A stretch of DNA of 64,000 nt from Caldicellulosiruptor saccharolyticus DSM 8903 (GCF_000016545.1 NC_009437.1:785501-849500), one strand, 5' to 3'; positions 44,448 through 53,382 are shown, counted from the stretch's first letter. Made by a program: numbers and translations. Notes: generated from the letters alone by a model not told the origin.

Positions 44448-45215
44448 TTAATTATAGTAAGCATATAGATATTCAACCCATTCATTGTATATTTCTTTAG
44501 CTGTTTTATTAAACACTTTTTTACAGTCATTGGTTTTAATTAGTTGTAAAATTTTGCTCCATCCATATTTTCTGTCTAAATATTCAATATATTTATCAGC
44601 AAAAGTATATCCATTTATATTTGCAAACTTCACAGGGTTTTCTGTCTGAATGTCTTCATATGTAGGTATTTTTAGTCTTTGTAAATCCCCCCTTTTCAAT
44701 TGTCCTCCATTTGTAAGATACAGTGCAACGCCTTCTTTCAACCACTTCTTCATTCTTGGATTAATCAAATATTGATAAGCATGTACCATTTCATGAGGAA
44801 GTGTTTCTTTCACACTTTCATAAGTATGTACTTTCCCTGGATTAGCAGGGGAAGTCAGTATTACTGTAGAACCAACATTATCACCAATATACCAATCAAG
44901 ATTTAGAAGAAGAGCGACAAGTCCATATTTTTTTGTTTGGAATGTAGATTGTTTATCATAAATAAAGACTTTTATTTTGTATTTTTGCTTAAGAGCTAAT
45001 TTTTTACACAAATATTCTGCTTTCTTTTCAGCGTAATTAAAAGCATCTAAAGCTGCAGCTTCTTCTTTTTCATAATAGAGTTCTAACCAATTTCCTTTTA
45101 TTAATTTCATATTTTTTGTTTTTAGTTTGAATGTAGGTACAAAATTAATAATAAGTGCTACTGCAATAATTAAAATTAAAATAATGCTTATCTTAATCAC
45201 TTTCTCTTTTCTCAT
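44448..45215 (-). CDS. Gluzincin-type (peptidase MA-like) metallopeptidase, membrane-anchored
   Basis: The protein has about 255 residues. An N-terminal hydrophobic anchor (about 8-28) precedes a domain with the zinc site PHEMVHAYQY (HExxH) and a third ligand Glu in KKWLKEGVALYLTNGG, the peptidase MA family pattern. It is expected outside the membrane; the substrate is unknown. ATG 45215 with GGAGG 5 bases upstream is preferred over ATG 45227. It is divergent from blaI. Confidence 0.8.
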   Translation of the reverse strand: MRKEKVIKISIILILIIAVALIINFVPTFKLKTKNMKLIKGNWLELYYEKEEAAALDAFNYAEKKAEYLCKKLALKQKYKIKVFIYDKQSTFQTKKYGLVALLLNLDWYIGDNVGSTVILTSPANPGKVHTYESVKETLPHEMVHAYQYLINPRMKKWLKEGVALYLTNGGQLKRGDLQRLKIPTYEDIQTENPVKFANINGYTFADKYIEYLDRKYGWSKILQLIKTNDCKKVFNKTAKEIYNEWVEYLYAYYN

Positions 45216-45392
45216 TGTTTCCTCCACAGAGACAAATTGGTTCTCTGAACAAGCGAAACTATTTTATCATTTAGATAAATTACGTGTCAATATTATTAGT
45301 CTTTCACAAATTCTTATCTAACATTTTTGTTTACAATCTAAGGAGAATGCTAAGAAAACAAGGCAACCTATTCACTTTCTTTCAAATTTTAG

Positions 45393-45440
45393 TTGACAAT
45401 TTAAGATTAAAGGTGTAATGTAGTAATTAAGGATTACAAA
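45393..45440 (+). promoter_or_regulatory. blaI promoter with inverted repeat over the -10
   Basis: TTGACA (45393-45398) and TAATGT (45416-45421) are 17 bases apart. TGTAAT and ATTACA arms separated by 13 bases (about 45415-45439) cover the -10 and start region and could be an operator for the BlaI protein itself. Confidence 0.5.
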
Positions 45441-45485
45441 GATAAACTTAAGAATCAAATTTTCAAAAAAGGAGGAGATGTAAAA

Positions 45486-45872
45486 ATGAGAAAAGAGAAG
45501 AACATCCCGCAGGTTTCAGAAGCAGAGTTTTTGGTGATGAAGGTTTTATGGGAAAAATCTCCCCTCACATCTCCAGAGATTATAGAAGTTTTGAGGCCAA
45601 AGACTAATTGGAATCCAAAGACTATACACACATTGATAGGAAGATTGATCAGAAAAGGTGCCATAGGGGCTGACAAAAACAGTTTTCCAAAGAAGTTGTA
45701 TCCACTTGTAACAGAGGAGCAGTACAGGAAAGAGGAGACAAAGTACTTTTTACAAAAACTATACAACGGGTCACTAAAACGTCTTGTTGCGAGCTTTGTA
45801 GAGGATGAGCAGATATCAAAAGAAGAGCTTGAGGAAATTAAAAAGCTTTTAGAGGGGAAGGAAGAGAAATAG
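45486..45872 (+). CDS. BlaI/MecI-family repressor
   Basis: The winged-helix repressor has 128 residues with the family start QVSEAEFLVMKVLWEKSPLTSPEII, the recognition region WNPKTIHTLIGRLIRKGAIG, and a C-terminal dimer helix. GGAGGAG lies upstream of the ATG. BlaI is normally followed by the sensor protease BlaR1/MecR1. Here the downstream DNA holds only a broken small membrane frame and no M56 peptidase, so the repressor is an orphan, or its partner lies elsewhere. Confidence 0.9.
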   Translation: MRKEKNIPQVSEAEFLVMKVLWEKSPLTSPEIIEVLRPKTNWNPKTIHTLIGRLIRKGAIGADKNSFPKKLYPLVTEEQYRKEETKYFLQKLYNGSLKRLVASFVEDEQISKEELEEIKKLLEGKEEK

Positions 45873-45932
45873 AAGTATGATTAGATTTTAGTTTAGTAAA
45901 ATTTTAGTTGTCGATGAGAAGGTAAGATTTAA

Positions 45933-46160
45933 AATGAAGCTAAGACTTATTACAAAAAATGTTTTGTTAGTAACCTTTATCTATTAGTCTTTCTTTATCA
46001 ACTTGTTTTTATTTTTGACAATATTTTTTTTCACCACATGTATTTACTTAATGCATTATTTTTAGCTTTTTTCCTAATAGTTAGCAGATTTTTGACAGGA
46101 AGTATTTTGGGGATGGTAGCTAAAATAGGTTATATCATAGAAGATAAGCATTCAAAATAG
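45933..46160 (+). pseudogene. Possible broken gene for a small membrane protein
   Basis: ATG 45933 gives MKLRLITKNVLLVTFIY and stops. One base over, the frame continues LLVFLYQLVFIFDNIFFHHMYLL and then NALFLAFFLIVSRFLTG, ending DKHSK before TAG at 46158. The hydrophobic pattern suggests two membrane helices split by a frameshift. It directly follows blaI. It cannot be assigned to a family. Confidence 0.3.
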
Positions 46161-46474
46161 TGGATACAAAAACAGTTTGTTTAAATGAAAACAGATTGGT
46201 ACATTAAAGTAGTTAAATAGTCAAGAATCAATGGAGTGAAAAATGTCCCAAAAAGTCTTTTTCAAAACAAAACCAAGACGTTCTCAATAGTTATCTTAGT
46301 TCTTCTCATTATTATCACACTTCCTTTGAGGGGACAAAGGAGAAAATATAATGAAATGATAACTATAAAAATTACAAACTTGGGATATATTCAAAAAATC
46401 TATTTTAAAAATTCTAAAATCGTGGTATTATTATAGAAGTGAACTTTATTTTCAAAAAGGGAGGCAAAGATAAA
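46161..46474. other. Spacer before ferredoxin with a doubtful 66-residue frame
   Basis: A GTG-started frame (46236-46436) has one hydrophobic segment, SIVILVLLIIITLP, and basic flanks, but no good ribosome site and no recognisable family. I do not call it a gene. Confidence 0.3.
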
Positions 46475-46648
46475 ATGGCATATTACATCACAGACGATTG
46501 TATTTCTTGCGGCGCATGCGAGAGCGAATGCCCAGTTCAGTGCATATCACCTGGCGAGGGCAAGTATGTAATTAATGAGGAAGAGTGTATTTCATGTGGC
46601 GCATGCGCAAATGTATGTCCAGTTGATGCTCCAAAGCCAAGAGAGTAA
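46475..46648 (+). CDS. 2[4Fe-4S] ferredoxin
   Basis: This small clostridial-type ferredoxin of 57 residues has two cluster motifs, CISCGACESECPVQ and CISCGACANVCPVD, each CxxCxxCxxxCP. It carries low-potential electrons in the cytoplasm, for example from pyruvate oxidation to hydrogenase. AAAGGGAGG precedes ATG 46475; the longer upstream frame is not needed. A terminator follows, so it is monocistronic. Confidence 0.95.
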   Translation: MAYYITDDCISCGACESECPVQCISPGEGKYVINEEECISCGACANVCPVDAPKPRE

Positions 46649-46663
46649 TCTTTTTCAATGAGG

Positions 46664-46697
46664 AAGACCGGGTAGAAATTTTGCTTGCCCGGTCTTT
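46664..46697 (+). terminator. Intrinsic terminator after the ferredoxin gene
   Basis: AGACCGGG and CCCGGTCT enclose the loop, with TTT and an A/T-rich run after it. The next frame overlaps it only if an unlikely early start is used. Confidence 0.75.
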
Positions 46698-46737
46698 AAC
46701 TTATTTACATAACCTAAAAAGAAAGGTTGAGCAAAAG

Positions 46738-47295
46738 TTGAAGAGGCTTTACATACCAGTTACAAATGAAGAGGAAATAAAAAGCTTTAAGGTAGGACAA
46801 GAGGTTTTGGTCAGTGGTAGGCTCTTTGTTGCAAGAGATGCTGCTCACAAAAGGCTCATTGATATGTTCAAAAGGGGAGAAGATATTCCCATTGACTTTA
46901 AAAACGGTGCTATTTACTACATGGGGCCATGTCCGGAAAAGCCGGGTGAGGTAATCGGGCCGTGTGGACCTACCACAGCAGGTAGGATGGATATTTTCAC
47001 ACCTATAGTTTTAAAGCTTGGTGTCAAAGTCTTAATAGGAAAAGGTAAAAGAAGTCCGCAGGTAAAGGAAGCGATAAAAAGCTACGGTGCAATCTACCTT
47101 GCCACATTTGGTGGAGCTGCTATTTTAATTCAAAGCTGTGTAAAATCCCAAAAAATCTTGATGTTTGAAGACCTTGGACCTGAGGCAATAAGAGAGATTG
47201 AGGTTGAGGATTTGCCATGTGTTGTTGCAGTAGATTCGCAAGGAGAAGATATATATGAGATTGGACCGAGAAAGTATGCAAGAAATCTTAAATAA
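46738..47295 (+). CDS. Fumarate hydratase class I, beta subunit
   Basis: The protein has about 185 residues, the usual size for the separate beta subunit of Fe-S fumarase (tartrate/fumarate type hydro-lyase). It has GPCPEKPGEVIGPCGPTTAGRMD, KGKRSP, YLATFGGAA and FEDLGPEAI, family hallmarks for the substrate-binding half. TTG 46738 follows AAAGGTTGAG; an earlier TTG at 46681 lies in the terminator. The alpha subunit, which holds the cluster, is not in the window. The 3' end overlaps the decarboxylase gene. Confidence 0.88.
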   Translation: MKRLYIPVTNEEEIKSFKVGQEVLVSGRLFVARDAAHKRLIDMFKRGEDIPIDFKNGAIYYMGPCPEKPGEVIGPCGPTTAGRMDIFTPIVLKLGVKVLIGKGKRSPQVKEAIKSYGAIYLATFGGAAILIQSCVKSQKILMFEDLGPEAIREIEVEDLPCVVAVDSQGEDIYEIGPRKYARNLK

Positions 47296-48640
47296 CTTGA
47301 AGGTTTTTAATAGCCTTAAAAATTACAATTTCCAGCGCCTTCATATGCCAGGGCACAAAGGTATGGAAGAGATTTTTCCCGATGGCATTAAAAATGCCTA
47401 TCCGTATTTTGATGTTACAGAAACAGTCTACACAGATGACCTTTTGAATCCTCAAAGCTATATCAAGGAATTTTTAGAAAGCATAAACAGCTTTTTTAAC
47501 TCAAGGTACTCTTTTTTATCTCTTCAGGGTTCAACCCACCTTTTACAATCGGCAATTGTAGCATTTTCAAAGCCTTTTGGGAACATACTTATAAACAGGG
47601 ATGCGCACAAGAGCATCTACAATATCGCAAGGATTTTGAGGCTTGATATAGAGTATATCTATCCAAAGTATGATTCGCTACTTGGAATTTATACATATAT
47701 TGATGAAAAAGAACTTGAAGAGGCTTTGAAAAAAACAAAATCAGAGATTGTAATAATAACCTCACCCTCATATTATGGGATAAATCAGGATATAAAAGCT
47801 ATTTCTACACTTACAAAGAAGTATAACAAAAAACTAATAGTAGACCAAGCGCATGGGGGATATTATAAATTTGTAGGGAAAGAAACAGCATTAGATGAAG
47901 GTGCAGATATCTGTATTATAAGCCTTCACAAAACCTTACCCTGCCCAAACCAGTCAGCTTTGTTTTTGTCAAATTTAGAAGACAATGAAAAACTAAATGA
48001 GATGCTTGCTTGCCTTCATACAACAAGCCCATCATATGTCCTTGTGCTTTGGAGTGAGTATGGTATAGAATTTTCCAAAAAATTTGGGGAAGCTCTCTAT
48101 CATGAGCTTGAGAAAAAGCTGAGAGAACTTTTTTTGCCAATTTTAGAGTATACAAACTACCGATTTAAAAATATAGATATACTAAAGCTTCTTTTTGACT
48201 TTGGCAAATTAGGACATGATATTGAAGATATAAAAACGTTTCTTTCAAGATATTCCATTGTACCAGAGGCAATTGACCAAAGAAGGATTTTGTTTTATTT
48301 TTCGATTATCGATAGCTTCTCTAATTTTGAAAATTTAAAAAACTTTTTTTATGATATAATAAAGAAAAAGGGGAAGATACAGAAAAAACCATTTCCTTTG
48401 CCTCCAAGACCAAAAAAGGTTTTGAAGATTTACGAGATATATGATTATAAAAAGACAAGGATAAAGATAAAAAGCGCAGATGGGTTTATATGTGCAAAGG
48501 CAATCATTCCTTACCCACCGGGCTATCCTGTGATAGCTGAGGGTGAGGTTATAAATAAAGACATAATAGAATATCTCGAAGAAGTTTTGGGAAAGGATTT
48601 TATAGAAGAAAATGAGGTTGATGTAGTTGATGAAAGGTAA
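47255..48640 (+). CDS. Orn/Lys/Arg decarboxylase family PLP enzyme (YaaO-like)
   Basis: This 461-residue fold-type I PLP enzyme has RLHMPGHKG near its start, the PLP Lys in CIISLHKTLPCPNQSALF, and DQAHGG before it. It is a short family member, without the N-terminal wing domain of the E. coli inducible enzymes. The substrate (lysine, arginine or ornithine) is not evident. The order decarboxylase-tmk-yaaQ-yaaR-holB-ricT matches Bacillus. AAGGAG precedes ATG 47255, inside the fumarase frame. Confidence 0.88.
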   Translation: MRLDRESMQEILNNLKVFNSLKNYNFQRLHMPGHKGMEEIFPDGIKNAYPYFDVTETVYTDDLLNPQSYIKEFLESINSFFNSRYSFLSLQGSTHLLQSAIVAFSKPFGNILINRDAHKSIYNIARILRLDIEYIYPKYDSLLGIYTYIDEKELEEALKKTKSEIVIITSPSYYGINQDIKAISTLTKKYNKKLIVDQAHGGYYKFVGKETALDEGADICIISLHKTLPCPNQSALFLSNLEDNEKLNEMLACLHTTSPSYVLVLWSEYGIEFSKKFGEALYHELEKKLRELFLPILEYTNYRFKNIDILKLLFDFGKLGHDIEDIKTFLSRYSIVPEAIDQRRILFYFSIIDSFSNFENLKNFFYDIIKKKGKIQKKPFPLPPRPKKVLKIYEIYDYKKTRIKIKSADGFICAKAIIPYPPGYPVIAEGEVINKDIIEYLEEVLGKDFIEENEVDVVDER

Positions 48641-49250
48641 GTTTATTGTATTTGAAGGAAACGACGGTTCTGGTAAGAGCACTCAGATTTTGAAAGTGGA
48701 AAAATATCTCAAGGAAAAGGGCTATAAGGTTGTCACAACAAGAGAGCCGGGCGGAACAGAAGTAGGGTTTAGAATAAGAAAGCTTCTTTTGGACCCTGCG
48801 TACAAAATGGATGGACTAACTGAGGCTTTGCTTCTTGCAGCTGACAGAAATGAGCATGTAAAAAATGTTTTAATTCCCGCGCTTGAAGATGGGTATGTTG
48901 TCGTTTGTGATAGGTACATTTTAAGTAGCATTGTATATCAAGGCATCGTAAGAGGAGTTGGAGTTGAGAATATAATAAAGCTTAACTCTATTTTTGAAGA
49001 GAAAATAAAACCTGATTTGTACATTATTTTAACCTTAAGTCCAGAGATTGCTCTGCAAAGACTCAAAATGGCAGGCAAGAACGACAAGCTTGACACAGAA
49101 AATTTTGATTTTCACAGAAAAGTTTACAATGGTTTTAAAGAAGTTTCAAAGATGTTTAAAAAGTGTGTAAATATTGAAGCAGAGGGGACAGTTGAGGATG
49201 TATTTGAAAAGGTGCGCAAAGTGATAGATGATCTTTTGAAAAAGAGGTAA
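48630..49250 (+). CDS. tmk: Thymidylate kinase
   Basis: The 206-residue enzyme phosphorylates dTMP to dTDP. It has the P-loop FEGNDGSGKSTQ near residues 7-18, TREPGGTEVG, and the DRY motif in VCDRYILSSIVYQG. ATG 48630 lies within the end of the decarboxylase gene; TTG 48627 is the adjacent alternative. Confidence 0.94.
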   Translation: MKGKFIVFEGNDGSGKSTQILKVEKYLKEKGYKVVTTREPGGTEVGFRIRKLLLDPAYKMDGLTEALLLAADRNEHVKNVLIPALEDGYVVVCDRYILSSIVYQGIVRGVGVENIIKLNSIFEEKIKPDLYIILTLSPEIALQRLKMAGKNDKLDTENFDFHRKVYNGFKEVSKMFKKCVNIEAEGTVEDVFEKVRKVIDDLLKKR

Positions 49251-49289
49251 AAATAGCCTTCAAAATAGCTTGAGAGGAGAGAAAAGAAG

Positions 49290-49619
49290 ATGAAGCTGAT
49301 TGTTGCGGTTGTTCAGAATGAGGATGTGGGACGACTTTTGGATAGTCTTCAAAAAGAGGGGATTATGGCAACAAAACTTTCAACATCAGGCGGTTTTCTT
49401 CGCTCTGGCAATACCACTCTGCTAATAGGTATAGATGATGATAGGGTAAATGAAGTGATTGATATAATTTCTCAAAAATGCAAAACAAGAAAACAGATTG
49501 TTTCATCACCTGTTACAAACAATCCTTCAGCAGGTGTGTACATTCCATACCCAATAGAAATAACAATTGGTGGTGCGACAATATTTGTCCTCAACATTGA
49601 GAGGTTTGAAAAGGTTTAA
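49290..49619 (+). CDS. darA: PII-like c-di-AMP receptor protein (YaaQ/DarA/PstA)
   Basis: This 109-residue protein of the YaaQ (DUF970) family forms a trimeric PII-like fold that binds c-di-AMP in Bacillus, Listeria and Staphylococcus. It shows MKLIVAVVQNEDVGRLLDSL, the glycine-rich LSTSGGFLRSGNTTLLIG and the C-terminal GGATIFVLNIERF. GAGGAGAG precedes the ATG. Position between tmk and yaaR is conserved. Its target is unknown in the family. It joins the window's other c-di-AMP-linked elements. Confidence 0.92.
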   Translation: MKLIVAVVQNEDVGRLLDSLQKEGIMATKLSTSGGFLRSGNTTLLIGIDDDRVNEVIDIISQKCKTRKQIVSSPVTNNPSAGVYIPYPIEITIGGATIFVLNIERFEKV

Positions 49620-49642
49620 AAATTGAGAAAAAGAAGTGAGAT

Positions 49643-50095
49643 ATGAATATGAGAATAGAAGATGTAAAAAGAAACAATATATCTAATGTAACATTTTTTC
49701 AAGACCCTAAGAAGGTGGAGAGAAAGCAAGAGTCTTTTTTGGGATATGTAAAGCAACTTGAAAGGGATCAATTAATAAACAGAATAAAAGAGCTTATAGA
49801 AAAGATAGATTCTCTTGGTCAAAGCCTTGCAAAAAAGATGGATTTGATGACTTTAAAAGAGTATAAAAAATCCATAAAAGAGCTCTTGTCGTATACAGTT
49901 TTTTCTTCTCATGAATATTTCAAAGAAAGCCTTTTTGGCAAAAAAGGCAGGCACAAAATATTTGGAATAGTTAAGAAGATTGACGAGAAAATGGATTTAC
50001 TAACACAAGAGATTATCAAAAAAGAAGCTGATAATATAAAGGTTTTATCATACGTTGGTGAGATAAAGGGACTTTTGATAGATTTATTTATGTAG
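49643..50095 (+). CDS. yaaR: YaaR family protein (DUF327)
   Basis: This 150-residue, highly charged helical protein has the DUF327/YaaR pattern (KKMDLMTLKEYKKSIKELLSYTVFSSHEYFKE). The function is unknown. Recognition is mainly from conserved size, composition and its place between yaaQ and holB. GAAGTGAG lies just before the ATG. Confidence 0.85.
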   Translation: MNMRIEDVKRNNISNVTFFQDPKKVERKQESFLGYVKQLERDQLINRIKELIEKIDSLGQSLAKKMDLMTLKEYKKSIKELLSYTVFSSHEYFKESLFGKKGRHKIFGIVKKIDEKMDLLTQEIIKKEADNIKVLSYVGEIKGLLIDLFM

Positions 50096-50111
50096 CAGGT
50101 GAGGACAGAAA

Positions 50112-51074
50112 ATGAATTTAGATACGTTTGTCGGTCAAAAGGAAATTGTATTTGCGCTCAAAAAAGCACTTAAAAACCCTTTTCATGCTTATATATTCGA
50201 AGGTGAAAAAGGGTTTGGCAAAAAGCTCTTAGCAAGGGTATTTTCAAAACACATTCTATGCGAGAATAAGTCTTCTTGTGGTGTATGTAAATCTTGCCGT
50301 CTTTTTGAGGCTTCTTCACATCCAGATTTTCATATTATAAAAAGGCAAGAAGATAAAAAAGAGATTTCTGTTGAGAGCATCAGAGAGATTATAAAAGACT
50401 TGTCAAGGGGTCCTATTTTTTCCGATAAAAAAGTATTTATAATTGAAGAGGGTGAAGAACTTTCAATAAGTGCCCAGAATGCTCTTTTGAAGACCTTAGA
50501 AGAACCTCCTACTTATGCACTTTTTATAATCACATGTAACAACATTGAAAGGCTTTTACCAACCGTACTATCAAGGTCTATTGTGCTTTCTTTCAAGAGA
50601 TATTCTGCTTCTGAGATAGCTAAGATTTTAGAACAAAATGGTCTTGAGCCAAAAGACTATATAGTTAAACTTTGCAAAGGAAATCCTAAAATTGCTCTTG
50701 ATTTTTATAACAAAGAAGTTCAGAATAAAAGAGACTATATTTTTGATAAACTCCTTTGCTATGATGGGGCAAGTTTTGACTTGATAAAGGAATTCGAAAG
50801 TGATTTTGAGAAGCTAAAGAACGACTTTGAATTTTTGTTTAAAAACATTATATACTTTTTAAGAGACGCACTTTTTTATAAAAAAACAAAGAGTATTGAA
50901 CTCATTACAAACACAGACAAATTGGAAAAGATTATAGAGTTTTCAAACAAACATACAATTAGTCATATATACAAACTTTTACAAGATTTTATGATCTTAG
51001 AGAAATATCCGGACGCAAATGTTATTTCAGACAATGTGCTTGACATGATTTTCTTAAAACTATCAGGAGGCTAA
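50112..51074 (+). CDS. holB: DNA polymerase III delta' subunit
   Basis: This 320-residue clamp-loader subunit has a Walker-A-like but altered loop (GEKGFGKKLLA), zinc-binding CENKSSCGVCKSCRL, and the sensor region SAQNALLKTLEEPPTYALFI. The altered P-loop fits delta', which does not hydrolyse ATP. GGTGAGG precedes the ATG, and ricT follows 5 bases after the stop. Confidence 0.92.
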   Translation: MNLDTFVGQKEIVFALKKALKNPFHAYIFEGEKGFGKKLLARVFSKHILCENKSSCGVCKSCRLFEASSHPDFHIIKRQEDKKEISVESIREIIKDLSRGPIFSDKKVFIIEEGEELSISAQNALLKTLEEPPTYALFIITCNNIERLLPTVLSRSIVLSFKRYSASEIAKILEQNGLEPKDYIVKLCKGNPKIALDFYNKEVQNKRDYIFDKLLCYDGASFDLIKEFESDFEKLKNDFEFLFKNIIYFLRDALFYKKTKSIELITNTDKLEKIIEFSNKHTISHIYKLLQDFMILEKYPDANVISDNVLDMIFLKLSGG

Positions 51075-51079
51075 AAATT

Positions 51080-51967
51080 ATGGCAGAGGTTGTTGGAGTG
51101 AGATTCAAAAAAGCAGGGAAGATATATTGGTTTGACCCAAATGATATAGATTTAAAAGCAGGCGATGATGTTATTGTTGAAACTGTCCGTGGGATTGAGA
51201 TGGGCAAAGTTATGATAGAGAAAAGAGAAGTGCCTGATGAGGAGATAGTTCAGCCTCTTAAAAAGGTTGTGCGAAAGGCAACAGAAGAGGACTACAAAAA
51301 GGCTCAGGAAAATATTGAGAAGGCTGCTAGAGCGCTTGAGATTTGTAAAGAGAAGGTCAAAAAACACGGTCTTCCAATGAAACTACTTCATGCAGAGTAT
51401 ACGTTTGACAACAACAAACTACTTTTCTATTTCACAGCAGAGGGAAGGGTTGACTTTAGGGAGCTTGTAAAAGACCTTGCAGCAGTTTTCAGAACAAGGA
51501 TTGAATTAAGACAGATTGGTGTCAGGGACGATACAAAATTCAGAGGCGGTTTGGGTCCGTGCGGAAGAGAGGTGTGCTGTGCAACACACCTTTGCGAATT
51601 TCAGCCGATTTCAATTAAGATGGCAAAACAGCAGGGGCTTGTTTTAAACCCTGCAAAAATTTCTGGGCTTTGTGGAAGGCTTATGTGCTGCCTGACATAT
51701 GAGCAGAAGTTTTACGAAGAGGCTATGCTAAAACTTCCTGGCATTGGTGCAATTGTGAGAACTGCTGATGGCGAGGGCGAGGTTGTTGAGGTAAATGTCT
51801 TAAAAGAGAAGGTTAAGGTGAGATTTGAGGATGAGCAGCAGAATGTTGAGGTAAAAGAGTACTCTGTTGGTGAGTTTGAGATTATAAAAGACACCAAAAA
51901 GATTCAACAACCAATGGTTGCACTTGATGACGATGAACTAAAAGAGCTGTTGGATTTAGAAGAGTAA
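51080..51967 (+). CDS. ricT: RicT (YaaT, PSP1 domain) regulatory protein
   Basis: The protein has 295 residues with the PSP1 domain and its conserved Cys pattern FRGGLGPCGREVCCATHLCEF followed by ISGLCGRLMCCLTYEQKFYEE. In Bacillus RicT acts with RicA and RicF in a complex with Fe-S clusters that promotes mRNA processing by RNase Y. RicA and RicF are not in the window. GGAGG precedes the ATG. Confidence 0.93.
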   Translation: MAEVVGVRFKKAGKIYWFDPNDIDLKAGDDVIVETVRGIEMGKVMIEKREVPDEEIVQPLKKVVRKATEEDYKKAQENIEKAARALEICKEKVKKHGLPMKLLHAEYTFDNNKLLFYFTAEGRVDFRELVKDLAAVFRTRIELRQIGVRDDTKFRGGLGPCGREVCCATHLCEFQPISIKMAKQQGLVLNPAKISGLCGRLMCCLTYEQKFYEEAMLKLPGIGAIVRTADGEGEVVEVNVLKEKVKVRFEDEQQNVEVKEYSVGEFEIIKDTKKIQQPMVALDDDELKELLDLEE

Positions 51968-52021
51968 GTCTTTTTGTTGAAAGAGATTAGATAATATGGT
52001 TTTCTGACACTTTAGCAAAAG

Positions 52022-52072
52022 TGGGCTGTTATGGGGTTGTAAAAAAGGCAGCCCGTTTTTTAAATTTGTTTT
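52022..52072 (+). terminator. Intrinsic terminator after the tmk-ricT block
   Basis: GGGCTG at 52023-52028 pairs with CAGCCC at 52049-52054 and is followed by GTTTTTTAAATTT. Confidence 0.75.
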
Positions 52073-52089
52073 GAGGGGGAATTTTAAAG

Positions 52090-53382
52090 GTGGAAATTGC
52101 TCTTTTGTTGGTTGTAATAATACTTCTTGTTGTGAATATCGTATTAGTATTTAGTATAAAAAACTCCTCTTTTCAAACAAGAGCAGAAGAAAAGTTTGAG
52201 AGCATTGAAAAGATGCTCGACAAGCTTCAAAATCTCACTCTTGAACAGATTTCGCAAAATAGAAGCGAGGTTCAAAATACAATCAGTTCATTCGGCAGTC
52301 TTCTTATGAGCAGGTTTTCTGACTTTTCGTCGTTTCAAAAATCGCAGTTTGATTCATTCTCAAACCAAATTTTAAACCTTACAACAACAAGCCAAGAAAA
52401 GCTTGAAGCAATAAGAAAAGAAGTGGATTCAAAACTTTCGCAAATTCAAGAACAGAACGAAAGAAAGCTTGAGCAGATTCGCCAGACAGTAGATAGTCAC
52501 CTCCAACAGACGTTAGAAGCCAAGCTTGGTGAGTCTTTCAAACTTGTATCAGAACGTCTTGAGCTTGTCCATAGAGGACTGGGTGAGATGCAGGCCTTAG
52601 CAAACGGTGTTGGTGACCTCAAGAGGATTTTGAGCAATGTAAAAGTGCGTGGGACTTTGGGTGAGATTCAACTTGGAAACATTATAGACCAGATTTTGGA
52701 TACTTCTCAATATGAGAGAAATGTGAGGATAAAACCTCATACACAAGAGCAGGTTGAGTTTGCTATTAAGATTCCATCTAAGAATTCAAATGAAAATGAA
52801 TTTATATACCTTCCTATAGACTCCAAATTCCCCATTGAGAGTTATGAGCGTTTGCTTGATGCGCAGGAGAAAAACAATATTGACGAGATTTCGAAGTTTT
52901 CAAAAGAGCTTGAAAACAGCATAAAACAGAATGCAAAGACAATTAAGGAAAAATACATAGACCCGCCAAGGACAACCGATTTTGCAATCATGTTTTTGCC
53001 AACTGAAGGACTTTATGCAGAGGTTTTGCGAATTCCTGGGCTTTTTGAATATGTCCAGAGAGAATATAAAGTCATAATAGCTGGGCCAACAACAATATCT
53101 GCTATTTTAAATAGCCTTGCGCTTGGGTTTAAGACCATTGCTATTGAAAAGAGAACAAGCGAAGTATGGGAGCTTTTGTCAGCTGTCAAGACTGAGTTTT
53201 CAAAGTTTGGAGAGGTTTTAGAGAAAGTCAAAAAGAAGCTTCTTGAAGCTCAGGATACAATAGACACTGCTGCAAAAAAGACAAGGACTATCGAAAGGAA
53301 GCTCAAAAACGTCGAAAGCCTTTCTTCTGATGAGGCTGCACAAAAAGTGTTGTATAGTGATGAAACTGAAGAAGAACAGTAA
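52090..53382 (+). CDS. rmuC: DNA recombination protein RmuC homologue
   Basis: The protein has 430 residues. An N-terminal membrane helix (about 3-22) precedes a long coiled coil to about 150, then the RmuC nuclease-like domain with VRGTLGEIQLGNIIDQIL, YLPIDSKFPIESYERL and AIMFLPTEGLYAEVL. RmuC limits inversions at short repeats in E. coli. It starts at GTG 52090 after GAGGGGG. It is separated from ricT by a terminator. Confidence 0.92.
   Translation: MEIALLLVVIILLVVNIVLVFSIKNSSFQTRAEEKFESIEKMLDKLQNLTLEQISQNRSEVQNTISSFGSLLMSRFSDFSSFQKSQFDSFSNQILNLTTTSQEKLEAIRKEVDSKLSQIQEQNERKLEQIRQTVDSHLQQTLEAKLGESFKLVSERLELVHRGLGEMQALANGVGDLKRILSNVKVRGTLGEIQLGNIIDQILDTSQYERNVRIKPHTQEQVEFAIKIPSKNSNENEFIYLPIDSKFPIESYERLLDAQEKNNIDEISKFSKELENSIKQNAKTIKEKYIDPPRTTDFAIMFLPTEGLYAEVLRIPGLFEYVQREYKVIIAGPTTISAILNSLALGFKTIAIEKRTSEVWELLSAVKTEFSKFGEVLEKVKKKLLEAQDTIDTAAKKTRTIERKLKNVESLSSDEAAQKVLYSDETEEEQ

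Noticed and set aside
44306-44530. 74-codon minus-strand frame overlapping the end of the peptidase gene
   Set aside because: It overlaps a well-supported gene on the same strand in another frame and has no coding character.
46236-46436. 66-codon frame with one hydrophobic segment before the ferredoxin gene
   Set aside because: It starts at GTG without a ribosome site and has no family match; kept only as a note in the spacer entry.
46664-46737. Early TTG start at 46681 for fumarase beta
   Set aside because: It falls within the ferredoxin terminator and adds a tail not typical of the family; TTG 46738 has a ribosome site.
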